Position numbers and translations under genes: made by a program | NCBI GenBank assembly: GCA_015478725.1 | Contig: JADMIG010000001.1 | Coordinates: forward strand, 412,748 to 476,747 | Length of the DNA: 64,000 bases | Source: Chloroflexota bacterium | GTDB taxonomy: Bacteria; Chloroflexota; Limnocylindria; Limnocylindrales; CSP1-4 | Direction of reading: 5' to 3' | Shown here: positions 15,726 to 25,128 of the stretch, piece by piece | Layout: every line of letters begins with the position of its first letter | Numbering within the stretch: position 1 is the first letter of the stretch | The notes under the pieces: model-generated | Databases searched by the model: none | Told to the model about the DNA's origin: nothing | Seen by the model: the letters and a program-made list of their open reading frames with translations, nothing else

Positions 15726-18131
15726 ATGGACGATCGTTCGCTCGCCCTCCTCGAGTTTCCGTCGATCGTCGAGCGGGTCGCCGGGGCGACCGCCTTCGGG
15801 CCCGGCCGCCGGCTCGCGGAGGCACTCACGCCGTCGAGCGACCCGGTCCTCGTCGCTCGCGCCCTGGACGAGACGGACGAGGCGCGGGCGCTCCTCTCGG
15901 AGCGGCCCGGCGTCGGGATCGGCGCGGCACACGACATCGGTCCGTGGGTCGCCCGCGCCATCCGCGGCGGCCGGCTCGAGGCGGCCGCCTTCCCCGAGAT
16001 CGGCGAGACACTCGACGCCGGGGCGCGACTCGCGACCGCGCTGTCCGGCGAGCGCCGGCCGCTCCTTCGCGACCTCGGACGGGAGCTCCACGCGCTGCCC
16101 GCCCTGCGGACGACGATCGCTCGCAGCGTCGACCCGAGCGGCGAGCTCCTCGACAGCGCCTCACCGCGGCTCGGTGGGCTGCGGGCCGCCGTCCGCGTGG
16201 CGTACGAGCGCCTTCGGCGGCGCCTCGACGCGCTCGTGGGCTCGGAGCTCGGCGGTGCTCTCCAGGAGCCGATCGTCACGCTCCGCAATGGTCGCTATGT
16301 GGTGCCGGTGAAAACGGAGGCGCGGAGTCGCGTCAAGGGGATCGTCCACGACGCGTCGGGCAGCGGCCAGACGCTCTTCGTCGAGCCCCTCATCGCGGTG
16401 GAGCTCGGCAACGTGTGGCGTGAGGCGCAGGTCGCCGAACAGGTCGAGGTCGAACGGATCCTCGATGCGCTGTCGAGCCTCGTGGCGACCCATGCCGGAC
16501 CATTGCGCGAGACACTCGACGCCCTTGCCCGGTTCGACTTCTGGACCGCCAAGGCGACGGTCGCAGCGGACCTCGACGCGGTCCGGGCGGAGACGATGGA
16601 GCGACCCGAGGTCGTCCTCCTCGGCGCCAGGCATCCAGGTCTCGGCGCCGGAGTCGTGCCCATCGACATCCGCCTCGGCGACGGGTATTCGGCGCTCGTC
16701 GTCACGGGACCGAACACGGGTGGCAAGACGGTCACCCTGCGGACGCTCGGCCTCCTCGCGCTCATGCACCAGGCGGGCCTCCACGTCCCCGCGGAGGCGG
16801 GCAGCCGCCTGCCGGTCTTCCGGGATGTGTTCGCCGACATCGGCGACGAACAGTCGATTGCCCAGAGCCTGTCCACGTTCAGCGGACACCTCCGGCGGAT
16901 CACGACGATCGTCGCGGCCGCCGGGCCGGGCGTCCTCATCCTGCTCGACGAGCTCGGTGCCGGGACCGACCCGACGGAGGGCTCGGCGCTCGCCCAGGCC
17001 CTGCTCGACCATTTCATTCGAGCCGGGGCGCTCGTCGCCGCGACGACCCACTACGCCGAGCTCAAGGCGTACGCGCACACGACACCAGGAGCCCGCAACG
17101 CGGCTGTCCAGTTCGATCTCGAGACGCTGAGCCCTACGTACCGCCTCACGATCGGCCTCCCGGGCGGAAGCCAGGCCTTCGCGATCGCCGAGCGACTGGG
17201 ACTGCCGGACGCGATCGTCAGCGACGCGCGATCCCGGCTCAGCGAGGCGCAGCGGACCTTCGAGGCGACCCTCGCGAGCATCCAGGCGGCGGAGGGCCAG
17301 ACGGCGGAGGCCCTCGAGCGGGCGCGCGCGGCTGAGACGCGCGCCGCCGAGAGTCTCCGAGCGGCGCGCGAGGAGCGTGCACGTGCCCGACGGGAGCGGG
17401 AAGGGACACTGAACGCCGCCCGCGCGGAGGCGGATCGGATCGTCGGGTCGGTCCGCGAGGAGGTGGCCGCGACGCGGCGCCTGCTCGAGCGGGAGACGAT
17501 GACCACCCAGGCACTCGATCAGGCGATCGGCCGGATCGACGCGCGCCTCGAGCAGGCGGCCGATCCCGAGGCTCTCGCACCGGGTCCGACGGAGCCGCCA
17601 CCGCCGATCCGCTCGTGGCGCCTCGGCGACCGGGCGCGCAGCCGGTCGGCCGGCTGGGAGGGTCGGATCGGCGCCCTCGAACGGGGCGGAGCGCGGGTCA
17701 CGCTCGAGACGGGCGGGATGCGGGTGACCGTCGGTGTCGACGACCTGGAACCTGCCCTCGAGCCCGCAGGAGGGTCATCCGGAACCGCATCCACCGGCGC
17801 CGGCAGCACGATCGGCGACGCGCTGCGCCGGCAGGCGCAGGTCGACGCTGACGGATCGATCGGCCGTCTCCGGCGCGACCGGGTCCGCTCGGTCCCGGCG
17901 TCGCTCGACCTGCGTGGGGCCCGGGTGGAGGAGGCGCTCGATGCGCTCGATCGGTACCTCGACGACGCGGCGGTCGCCGGGCTCGACCAGGTGACGGTCA
18001 TCCACGGCCTCGGGACGGGGGCACTCCGCGATGCGGTCCGCTCCGCGGCCGCCGCTCACCCGCTGGGTCGCGACGTCCGGGCGGGCGAGCGCGGGGAAGG
18101 CGGGGACGGCGCGACGATCATCCGGCTCTGA
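15726..18131 (+). CDS. mutS2: Endonuclease MutS2
   Basis: An 801-residue MutS paralogue without the mismatch-recognition domain. The core and clamp regions come first. The ATPase has a Walker A in TGPNTGGKTVTLRTLGL (near residue 325), Walker B LLDELGAGTDPTEGSALAQ, and the MutS2 signature STFSGHLRRI. A long coiled coil rich in Glu/Arg/Ala follows, then a C-terminal Smr nuclease domain with LDLRGARVEEALDALDRYL and HGLGTGALRDAV. Family members are implicated in suppressing recombination and in ribosome rescue. The stop overlaps the end of the convergent penicillin-binding protein gene by 14 bp. Confidence 0.95.
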   Translation: MDDRSLALLEFPSIVERVAGATAFGPGRRLAEALTPSSDPVLVARALDETDEARALLSERPGVGIGAAHDIGPWVARAIRGGRLEAAAFPEIGETLDAGARLATALSGERRPLLRDLGRELHALPALRTTIARSVDPSGELLDSASPRLGGLRAAVRVAYERLRRRLDALVGSELGGALQEPIVTLRNGRYVVPVKTEARSRVKGIVHDASGSGQTLFVEPLIAVELGNVWREAQVAEQVEVERILDALSSLVATHAGPLRETLDALARFDFWTAKATVAADLDAVRAETMERPEVVLLGARHPGLGAGVVPIDIRLGDGYSALVVTGPNTGGKTVTLRTLGLLALMHQAGLHVPAEAGSRLPVFRDVFADIGDEQSIAQSLSTFSGHLRRITTIVAAAGPGVLILLDELGAGTDPTEGSALAQALLDHFIRAGALVAATTHYAELKAYAHTTPGARNAAVQFDLETLSPTYRLTIGLPGGSQAFAIAERLGLPDAIVSDARSRLSEAQRTFEATLASIQAAEGQTAEALERARAAETRAAESLRAAREERARARREREGTLNAARAEADRIVGSVREEVAATRRLLERETMTTQALDQAIGRIDARLEQAADPEALAPGPTEPPPPIRSWRLGDRARSRSAGWEGRIGALERGGARVTLETGGMRVTVGVDDLEPALEPAGGSSGTASTGAGSTIGDALRRQAQVDADGSIGRLRRDRVRSVPASLDLRGARVEEALDALDRYLDDAAVAGLDQVTVIHGLGTGALRDAVRSAAAAHPLGRDVRAGERGEGGDGATIIRL

Positions 18132-20898
18132 TCGTGGGTCGACGACGTCGCCGGCGGACCGGGCGGCGCGGTCGTGGCTTCCGCGACGGCTGCTGCGTGA
18201 CGATGGGTTGGCTCGGCGGCGGCGCGGTCGGCGCTCCGGACGGCGGTGCGGACGGGCTCGGGCAACCGAAGATGGGATCACAGGAGGCCGATGGCGAGGG
18301 GAACGTCGGCACGCACGTCTCGGTCGGCGCGAACGGTGCGCCCCAGGTTGCACCGAAGGGCAAGATGTAGCCAAAACCCCAATACGCTGTCACGTTGCGC
18401 ATGGGACCGCCGCGGACGCCCGGACCCTTCCTCGCTCGGGCGATCCACGCCTGGTCGGCCGCCTGCCAGGCCGGGAATGCCGCGTCCTGGTTCGAGAGGT
18501 CGAGGAATCCCTTCTGGACCTGGGGGCCGGTGCAGCCGTCCATCCAGAGGAGGCCGGTCGCGGAGTCGATCGCGACGGCCACCTTCGTGTCGTCCACCTG
18601 GGTCGGCTGCGTTCCGGCGATGAAGTGCTCGGTGAACGTCCTCGTGGTGAACGGTCCCGGGAGCATCCCGCTGTTCGCGTCCACCGCGACGTCCACGATG
18701 CCCGGCGGTTGCTGGAAGTCGGCGATCGGGGTGCCCTTCGTCACCTCCGTCAGGAACGCCTGCCAGAGCGTCGCCGCCGACTCGAGGGCGAGCGTCCCGT
18801 TGGGCGGGATGCTGTTGTCGCTGTTGCCCATCCACGCCCCGACGGCGAGCGCCGGTGCGTTGGGGTCCTTCGGCGGAGCGAGGTAGCCGAAGGCCGCGTT
18901 GTCGATCTCGTTGTTCGTCGTGCCGGTCTTGAGGGTCGCCGGACGACGCGTGCCCTTGTCGTAGATCGCGCGGAGTCCCCACCACGGGTTCTGGGACGGG
19001 TCCGTGTTCGAAGCAAGGATGGAGGTCATGATGTACGCCGCCTGCGGGCTGACGATGGGGCTGCCCGTGGCCGGGGTGCTCCCCGGCGCCGGATAGATCT
19101 GCTTCCCGGCACCGTCGCGGACCTGGAGGATGAACGTCCGCGGCATGAGCACGCCGCCGTTCGCGACGGCGCCGTATGCGCCGAGCAGTTCGGCGTAGTG
19201 GAGCTCGAGGGTGCCGATCCCGATCGAGGCCCCGGCCGTGTTCGTCGGTTGCTGGAAGTGGATGCCGAACTTCTGCGCCTCGGCGAAGACGCGGTCAGGT
19301 CCCACCTCGATGGCGTTCTTGACGGCCGGGATGTTGATCGACAGCTGGATCGCCTGCCGCATCCGGACGGGTCCGCGCTCGGCGAGGTCCGCGTCCGTCG
19401 GAAGGTAGTTCCCGCCGAAGTCGGTCACCACGTCCATGAACATGCTCGCCGCGGTCATCGTGTGGTCATCGATACCGGTGATGTAGTTGACGAGCTTGAA
19501 CGCCGAACCCGGCTGACGCCAGCCATCCGAGAGAACGTCGAACTGCGGCTGGAATTTCGTGCCATGTGCCGGCGCGTAGTAGTCGGCGCTGCCGACGTAC
19601 GCGTCGACCTGTCCCGTCCGGTAGTCGAGGGCCTCGAGCGCGGCATTGAAGATCCCCCGCCCGACGAGATCCTGGATCCACTGCTGGTTCGGGATGTTGT
19701 GGGCCTTGAGATAGGCTGTCGGATTCGGTGCGTTCGGGGCGATCCCGGCCCCCTTGACCCACTTCTCGGCAGACAGCTGCATCTTCCAGTTGAGGGTCGT
19801 CGTGACCTGGTAGCCGGCGGTGTCGATCGCCGGGCAGTTGTCGGCGTTCGCCGCACCGCAGAGGATCGTCCCGAGCTGCTTGCGGACCTGCCAGACGAAA
19901 TGCGGGGCCCGCCAGTCGGGATTCGCCGTCGGGGCGAGGATGACCGGGTCGTTCTCCGCCGCCCGGATCTGAGCGTCCGTGAGGAGCGCGCTCGGGACCG
20001 CGAGCGGGTCCCCGGCCAGGGTGAGATGACGGCTCGTGATCATCCGTTCGAGGATGGCGTTGCGACGTACGACGATCGGCGCATCGGTCGGCACGACGAG
20101 GAACGTGGTCTTCCCGTCCGGCGAGGTCTGCTGCACCGCGTTCTTGCGCAGGTCGTACGTGCTCGGTGACTGCGGGATCGCGGCGAGGATCGCGGCCTCC
20201 GCGATCGTGAGCTTGTTCAGGTCCGTGACGCCGAAGTAATCGCGGGCGGCAGCGGCGATGCCGTAGCTCTGATCGCCGTAGTAGTTCTGATTGAGGTAGG
20301 CGACGAGCATCCGCTGCTTGCCCTCGACCCCCGGGAACTCCTGGGTGAGGCGGATCGACTGGATGATCTCGCGGATCTTCCGCTCGTACACACTGCCGGC
20401 GAACGCGCTCGCCGGCAGGAGCCGGGCCCGGACGAGCTGTTGGGTGATGGTCGAGGCGCCCCGATCGCGTCCGGTCGCCGTCTCGATTGCCGCGGCCACG
20501 ATGCCGAGCGGGTCGAAGCCTGCGTTGCTCCAGAAGGTCTTGTCCTCGGTGGAGGTCGTGGCGTCCACGACGACCGGTGGAAGCGCGGAGAACGAGCCGA
20601 CGACCTGGCGCTGGGTCGATCCGAACCGCGCGAGCTCCACCTTGCCGGTGCGGTCGTAGACGACCGTCTGCTCGCTGAAGCTGAGATTCTGGAACGCCTG
20701 GAGCGGATCCGGCAGACCCTGGCTGTAAACGTTGTAGGCGCCGACGATGGCAACGAGGCCGACGACCCCGAGCAGGACGAATGTCCCGAAGAGGAAGAGC
20801 GGCAGGGCGATGACGACGGTCCGGGCCGAATGTCCGCCCCCCCGTCGCCCGCTTCCGTTCCGCCGATGGCGCTGTCGCCGGGCGAGGGTGGTGTTCAT
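18118..20898 (-). CDS. Class A penicillin-binding protein (transglycosylase/transpeptidase)
   Basis: A 926-residue bifunctional peptidoglycan synthase. A basic cytoplasmic tail is followed by one membrane helix (residues ~27-52). The GT51 domain has STEDKTFWSNAGFDPLG and GASTITQQLVRARLL. The transpeptidase domain has the SxxK nucleophile in RQPGSAFKLVNYI, an SxN equivalent near SINIPAVKNAI, and the KTGTTNNEIDNAAFGY motif. The last ~70 residues are a Pro/Ser-rich then Arg-rich tail typical of PBP1a-like proteins of Gram-positive-type walls. It is divergent from tyrS and convergent with mutS2 (tail-to-tail overlap). Confidence 0.95.
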   Translation of the reverse strand: MNTTLARRQRHRRNGSGRRGGGHSARTVVIALPLFLFGTFVLLGVVGLVAIVGAYNVYSQGLPDPLQAFQNLSFSEQTVVYDRTGKVELARFGSTQRQVVGSFSALPPVVVDATTSTEDKTFWSNAGFDPLGIVAAAIETATGRDRGASTITQQLVRARLLPASAFAGSVYERKIREIIQSIRLTQEFPGVEGKQRMLVAYLNQNYYGDQSYGIAAAARDYFGVTDLNKLTIAEAAILAAIPQSPSTYDLRKNAVQQTSPDGKTTFLVVPTDAPIVVRRNAILERMITSRHLTLAGDPLAVPSALLTDAQIRAAENDPVILAPTANPDWRAPHFVWQVRKQLGTILCGAANADNCPAIDTAGYQVTTTLNWKMQLSAEKWVKGAGIAPNAPNPTAYLKAHNIPNQQWIQDLVGRGIFNAALEALDYRTGQVDAYVGSADYYAPAHGTKFQPQFDVLSDGWRQPGSAFKLVNYITGIDDHTMTAASMFMDVVTDFGGNYLPTDADLAERGPVRMRQAIQLSINIPAVKNAIEVGPDRVFAEAQKFGIHFQQPTNTAGASIGIGTLELHYAELLGAYGAVANGGVLMPRTFILQVRDGAGKQIYPAPGSTPATGSPIVSPQAAYIMTSILASNTDPSQNPWWGLRAIYDKGTRRPATLKTGTTNNEIDNAAFGYLAPPKDPNAPALAVGAWMGNSDNSIPPNGTLALESAATLWQAFLTEVTKGTPIADFQQPPGIVDVAVDANSGMLPGPFTTRTFTEHFIAGTQPTQVDDTKVAVAIDSATGLLWMDGCTGPQVQKGFLDLSNQDAAFPAWQAADQAWIARARKGPGVRGGPMRNVTAYWGFGYILPFGATWGAPFAPTETCVPTFPSPSASCDPIFGCPSPSAPPSGAPTAPPPSQPIVTQQPSRKPRPRRPVRRRRRRPTIRAG

Positions 20899-20908
20899 GC
20901 CGGGTCGG

Positions 20909-20914
20909 ACGATA
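20909..20914 (-). promoter_or_regulatory. -10-like hexamer for the penicillin-binding protein gene
   Basis: The minus strand reads TATCGT here, 10 nt before the ATG at 20898, with an overlapping TATGCT just upstream. Transcription would start only a few nt before the start codon. No convincing -35 is visible. Confidence 0.4.
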
Positions 20915-20973
20915 GCATAGGTAGCTGTGACCTCCCTCCGAACCTACCGCCCCGCCGTCGAGACGGCCACGCG

Positions 20974-22344
20974 ATGTCCACTGTGACGTCAGCCGTGCCC
21001 TCGGCGCGCCGCGGCCCCGAGGGGCTCCTCGAGGAGCTCCAGTGGCGAGGTCTGCTGCACGACGCGACGCCCGGCCTCGCGGATCGGCTCGCCTCGGGCG
21101 CGCCGATCTCGGGCTACATCGGCTTCGACCCGTCCGGATCGTCGCTCCATGTGGGCCACCTCGTCCCGGTCTTCGGACTCCTCCATCTCCAGCGGTTCGG
21201 CGGCCGACCCATCGCCCTCGTCGGAGGCGCGACCGGGATGATCGGCGATCCGTCGGGCACATCGGCCGAACGGAACCTCCTCGATCGCGACACCATCGCC
21301 GCGAACGTCGCCGGGATCCGCAGCCAGCTCGAGCGGTTCCTCGACTTCTCGGCGGGACCGTCCGGCGCGTCGATCGTCAACAACCTCGACTGGCTCGGCG
21401 AAGTGCGGATGCTCGACTTCCTTCGCGACGTGGGGAAGCACTTCACGATCCCGTACATGCTCGACAAGGAGTCGGTGCGGACGCGACTCGACAGCGGGCT
21501 CTCGTTCACCGAGTTCAGCTACATGCTCCTCCAGGCGGCTGACTTCCGGCATCTGAACCGGTCGCTGGGGGTCGAGCTCCAGATGGGCGGCGCCGACCAG
21601 TGGGGGAACATCACGGCCGGCCTCGAATTGATCCGCCGGACCGCGGGCGGCGCGGATGGCTCCGGGCCTCGAGGCGGGGAGGCGGGCGACCCTCGGTCCG
21701 CGCCCGCCGCGTTCGCATTGAGCTATCCGCTCCTCCTCGACTCGAGCGGCAGGAAGTTCGGCAAGACCGCTGCCGGGACCGCCGTGTGGCTGGATCCGGC
21801 TCGGACGTCGCCGTACGCGTTCTACCAGTTCTTCGTCGACACCCCGGATGCCGAGGTGCCTGGGCTCCTCCGCCGCTTCACCGTGCTCGGGCGCGCCGAG
21901 GTCGACGCGCTCGAGGCCGAGCAGGCCGCCCATCCCGAGCGGCGACCCGCGCAGCGAGCGCTCGCCCTCGAGCTTACGACGCGGGTCCACGGCCTCTCCG
22001 AGGCGGAACGTGCCGTCGCCGTCAGCCGAGCGGCCTTCGACAGCGCGCCCATCCGCGATCCCGCGGTCCTCGCCGCGATGTACGACGTCCTCGACCATAG
22101 CGAGCTCGCGGCCGAGGACCTTTCCGGCGGTGTCATCCGCCTCGCGGTCGCGGCCGGGCTCGTCGCCTCCAACGGCGAGGCGCGCCGGTCGATCGCCCAG
22201 GGCGGGCTGTCGATCAACGGCATCCGGATCGCCACGCCGGACGATCCGATCCCCGAGCCGATCGCGGGCCGCTGGCTCATCCTCCGCGTCGGACGCAAGC
22301 GGATCGTCGTCGTTCGCGTCCTCGGGCCCGCGGGCCGCCGCTGA
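20974..22344 (+). CDS. tyrS: Tyrosine-tRNA ligase
   Basis: A 456-residue class I synthetase. The HIGH-type motif is HVGHLVP after YIGFDPSGSSL. The tyrosine pocket lies around GGADQWGNITAGLELI. The KMSKS-like motif is GRKFGKTAAGTAVWLDP. The C-terminal S4 RNA-binding domain covers ~60 residues ending RVGRKRIVVVRVLG. A Gly/Ala/Asp-rich insertion of ~25 residues (21640-21710) sits just before the KFGKT loop and is not usual for the family. ATG 20974 was chosen because it precedes the conserved N-terminal helix (LLEELQWRGLLHDAT). Confidence 0.95.
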   Translation: MSTVTSAVPSARRGPEGLLEELQWRGLLHDATPGLADRLASGAPISGYIGFDPSGSSLHVGHLVPVFGLLHLQRFGGRPIALVGGATGMIGDPSGTSAERNLLDRDTIAANVAGIRSQLERFLDFSAGPSGASIVNNLDWLGEVRMLDFLRDVGKHFTIPYMLDKESVRTRLDSGLSFTEFSYMLLQAADFRHLNRSLGVELQMGGADQWGNITAGLELIRRTAGGADGSGPRGGEAGDPRSAPAAFALSYPLLLDSSGRKFGKTAAGTAVWLDPARTSPYAFYQFFVDTPDAEVPGLLRRFTVLGRAEVDALEAEQAAHPERRPAQRALALELTTRVHGLSEAERAVAVSRAAFDSAPIRDPAVLAAMYDVLDHSELAAEDLSGGVIRLAVAAGLVASNGEARRSIAQGGLSINGIRIATPDDPIPEPIAGRWLILRVGRKRIVVVRVLGPAGRR

Positions 22345-22368
22345 CCGCGGACACGGCCGGGGCGCGGG

Positions 22369-23022
22369 TCAGGCGCGGTGGCGTGACCGGAGCACGTCGA
22401 TGACCTCCGTCGGCGGGAGTCCCCGCTCGGCGAGGAGGACGAGCGCGTGGTAGAGCAGGTCCGCCGTCTCGCCGGCGAGCGCAGTCCGCGTCGCGGAGCG
22501 TGTGCCGGGTTCCGCGGCGGCATCGTCCTTCGCCGCGATGAGGACCTCGGTCGCCTCCTCGACGACCTTCCGACCGACGGCGTCCACCCCGCCCGCGAGT
22601 AGCGAGCCCGTGTAGGAACCGAGCGGCCGCGATCGAGTCCGCTCGTCGACCGTTCGCCACAGCGTCTCGAGCCAGGCGAACCCCTGCGCCGTTGGCACGC
22701 CCTGCGGCTCGTCGACCGTCGCCGCGGCATCGAAGCAGCTCCGCGTCCCGCGATGACAGGTCGGGCCGGCCGGATCCACGGTGAGGAGGATGGCGTCCTC
22801 GTCGCAGTCGAGGGAGAGATCGCGGAGACGGAGCGTGTTGCCGCTGGTCTCGCCCTTGCGCCAGAGCCGACCGCGCGATCGCGAATGGAAATGGACTTCG
22901 CCCGTCGCGAGGGTGGCCGCGAGCGCCTCGGCGTCGACATAGCCGAGCATGAGGACGCGCCCGTCGGCCGCGTCCTGGACGATCGCCGGCGCGAGTCCGT
23001 CCGGGCCATAGGACGGCGTCAC
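22369..23022 (-). CDS. hisIE: Bifunctional phosphoribosyl-AMP cyclohydrolase / phosphoribosyl-ATP pyrophosphatase
   Basis: A 217-residue fusion performing histidine steps 2 and 3. The HisI half (residues 1-~115) has [33 protein letters not shown], the metal motif DCDEDAILL, and [11 protein letters not shown]. The HisE half has [34 protein letters not shown] and [17 protein letters not shown]. The GTG start at 23022 overlaps the hisF stop (GTGA). It is the last gene of the his operon and converges on tyrS. Confidence 0.95.
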   Translation of the reverse strand: MTPSYGPDGLAPAIVQDAADGRVLMLGYVDAEALAATLATGEVHFHSRSRGRLWRKGETSGNTLRLRDLSLDCDEDAILLTVDPAGPTCHRGTRSCFDAAATVDEPQGVPTAQGFAWLETLWRTVDERTRSRPLGSYTGSLLAGGVDAVGRKVVEEATEVLIAAKDDAAAEPGTRSATRTALAGETADLLYHALVLLAERGLPPTEVIDVLRSRHRA

Positions 23023-23804
23023 GTCGGGCCCTCCATGACGCGCCGGATCGGGAGTCCCGCCGCGGCGAGGCTCGCCTTGACGGCGGCGATCGAGTGGATC
23101 CGGCGGTGGAACATGCTCGCGGCGAGGACGGCGTCCGCGCCGCCGGTCACGATCGCCGCGATGAGGTCGTCGGGGCCCGCGGCACCGCCGGAGGCGATGA
23201 CGGGCACGCGGACGGCCGAGGTCACCGCTCGCAGGAGCTCGAGGTCGTAGCCGCCCTGCGTGCCGTCGCGGTCGATCGAGGTGACAAGGAGCTCGCCCGC
23301 CCCGGATGCCACGGCCTCGCGCGCCCACGCGACCGCGTCTCGCCCGGTGGGTTCCCGCCCGCCGACGACGACGACCTCCCAGCCCGCCTCCGGACCCGGA
23401 CCGCGCCGTCGGGCGTCGATCGCCACGACGACCGCCTGGACCCCGTAGCGATCCGCGCACGCCCGGATGAGTCGCGGATCCCGGACCGCGGCGGTGTTGA
23501 GTGCGACCTTGTCCGCACCGGCTCGCAGCACGGCGCCCATCTCGTCGACGGATCGCACGCCGCCGCCGACCGTCAGCGGGATGAACGCACGCCGGGCCGT
23601 CCGCTCGACGATGCCGAGGAGGGTCGAACGCCCTTCCGGCGCGGCGGCGATGTCGAGGAACACCAGCTCATCCACGCCCTCGCGGGCGTACCGCTCGGCC
23701 AGCTCGGGCGGGTCGCCCTCGTCGACGAGATCGATGAAGCGGGTGCCCTTGACGACTCGACCGTTCGCCACGTCGAGGCACGGGATGATCCGCCGTCGGA
23801 GCAT
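23019..23804 (-). CDS. hisF: Imidazole glycerol phosphate synthase cyclase subunit
   Basis: A 261-residue TIM barrel that uses ammonia from HisH to form imidazole glycerol phosphate and AICAR. It starts [20 protein letters not shown] with the catalytic Asp. Conserved loops are [33 protein letters not shown] split over strand 3, [16 protein letters not shown], and [17 protein letters not shown] 23804 shares its A with the hisH stop (TGATG), consistent with stoichiometric synthesis of the two subunits. Longer starts would lie inside hisH. Confidence 0.97.
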   Translation of the reverse strand: MLRRRIIPCLDVANGRVVKGTRFIDLVDEGDPPELAERYAREGVDELVFLDIAAAPEGRSTLLGIVERTARRAFIPLTVGGGVRSVDEMGAVLRAGADKVALNTAAVRDPRLIRACADRYGVQAVVVAIDARRRGPGPEAGWEVVVVGGREPTGRDAVAWAREAVASGAGELLVTSIDRDGTQGGYDLELLRAVTSAVRVPVIASGGAAGPDDLIAAIVTGGADAVLAASMFHRRIHSIAAVKASLAAAGLPIRRVMEGPT

Positions 23805-24505
23805 CAGGCGACCCCGAGGGCTGCGGTCCGGTTTCGACTCGCGGCGGCGAGTCGAACGACGTTCTCGAGCAGCCGCAGGCCGTCGAGGCCGCTCCGTTCG
23901 GGATGGAACTGGACGCCGAGGCATCGGCCACGGGCGACCGCGCTGACGAAGCGCTCGCCATGCTCGGTCTCGGCGAGCACGATATCGGTCTCCTCAGGCG
24001 CGGGCCGCACCACGTAGGAGTGGACGAAGTACAGATCCACCCCATCCGCCATGCCCTCGAAGATCGGGTGCTCGCGCCGTCGCTCCACCTGGTTCCATCC
24101 GATGTGCGGGAGCGTCGGCGCGGCGAGGAGGGGGACCGTTCGACCGGCGAACACGCCGAGGGTCGTGGCGCCGTCCTCGTCGCTCGTCTCGAACAGGAGC
24201 TGGAGACCGAGACAGATGCCGAGGAACGGACGGTCGGCGGCGATCCAGTCGCGGAGCGGATCGGCGAGGCCGCGTTCCTCGAGACGGGCCATCGCCGGCG
24301 CGGCGGCGCCGACGCCCGGCAGCACCACGAGGTCCGCCTGCTCGAGCTCCTCCGGCGTTGCGGCGAGAACAGGGCGTGCGCCGACGATTTCGAGCGCCTG
24401 GGCGATGCTCACGAGGTTGCCGGCCCCGTGGTCCACGATTGCGACCGCGACGGCCGTCTCGGCCGGATCCGCCCGGTCGGGCGACCCTCCGAGCGCGATC
24501 GTCAT
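23804..24505 (-). CDS. hisH: Imidazole glycerol phosphate synthase glutaminase subunit
   Basis: A 233-residue class I glutamine amidotransferase partner of HisF. The nucleophile is in [13 protein letters not shown], and the His-Glu pair is in [15 protein letters not shown]. The N-terminal strand [19 protein letters not shown] is preceded by ~18 extra residues, so a start a little downstream of ATG 24505 is possible. The ATGA overlap with hisB supports the annotated start. Confidence 0.96.
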   Translation of the reverse strand: MTIALGGSPDRADPAETAVAVAIVDHGAGNLVSIAQALEIVGARPVLAATPEELEQADLVVLPGVGAAAPAMARLEERGLADPLRDWIAADRPFLGICLGLQLLFETSDEDGATTLGVFAGRTVPLLAAPTLPHIGWNQVERRREHPIFEGMADGVDLYFVHSYVVRPAPEETDIVLAETEHGERFVSAVARGRCLGVQFHPERSGLDGLRLLENVVRLAAASRNRTAALGVA

Positions 24506-25128
24506 CCGGGCGTCCCCTTCGTGGAGGCGACACCGGATCGTCGCGGATCGACCGCGCAGGCGCCGCGGAGGGATCGGCCGAGTGCCTTGAAGGCGGCCTC
24601 GGCGAGGTGGTGGTCGTTGCGTCCCGAGCCTCGCAGGTGGAGCGTCGCGCCGGCGGTCCTCGCGAACGCCTCGAGCGCGTGGTCGACGAGCTGGAGCGGA
24701 AGTCCGCCGACTCGCTCGCCGCGGAACTCCAGATCGACGACAGCGTACGGCCGTCCACCGAGATCGACGATCGCGGTGGCGAGCGCCTCGTCCATCGGGA
24801 CCGACGCCTCGCCGAAACGGACGATCCCCGTCCGTTCACCAAGCGCCGCCGCGAAGGCCGCCCCGAGCACGAGGGCGACGTCCTCGACCGTGTGGTGCTC
24901 GTCGACGTGGAGGTCGCCGTCCGCCCGGATGTCGAGATCGAAGAGGCCATGGTGGGCGAGGGACCCGAGGAGATGGTCGTAGAAGCCCACGCCGGTCGCG
25001 ATGGAAGCGAGGCCGGACCCGTCGAGGTCGAGCCGGACGGAGACACGCGTCTCGCGCGTCTCGCGGCTGACCGCGGCGGTACGCGGAGCGCCCACGTCGA
25101 CGACGAGCTGCCCGATGGGGCTCGTCAT
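24502..25128 (-). CDS. hisB: Imidazoleglycerol-phosphate dehydratase
   Basis: A 208-residue monofunctional IGPD, without the phosphatase domain of the enterobacterial fusion. The manganese-binding His clusters are FYDHLLGSLAHHGLFDL and HVDEHHTVEDVALVLG in the first half, and HLRGSGRNDHHLAEAAFK in the second. Length and motif order are normal. It overlaps hisC upstream and hisH downstream, each by 4 bp (ATGA). Confidence 0.96.
   Translation of the reverse strand: MTSPIGQLVVDVGAPRTAAVSRETRETRVSVRLDLDGSGLASIATGVGFYDHLLGSLAHHGLFDLDIRADGDLHVDEHHTVEDVALVLGAAFAAALGERTGIVRFGEASVPMDEALATAIVDLGGRPYAVVDLEFRGERVGGLPLQLVDHALEAFARTAGATLHLRGSGRNDHHLAEAAFKALGRSLRGACAVDPRRSGVASTKGTPG

Noticed and set aside
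18031-20169. 712-codon plus-strand frame opposite the penicillin-binding protein gene
   Set aside because: Antisense shadow; the minus strand carries an intact multi-domain protein.
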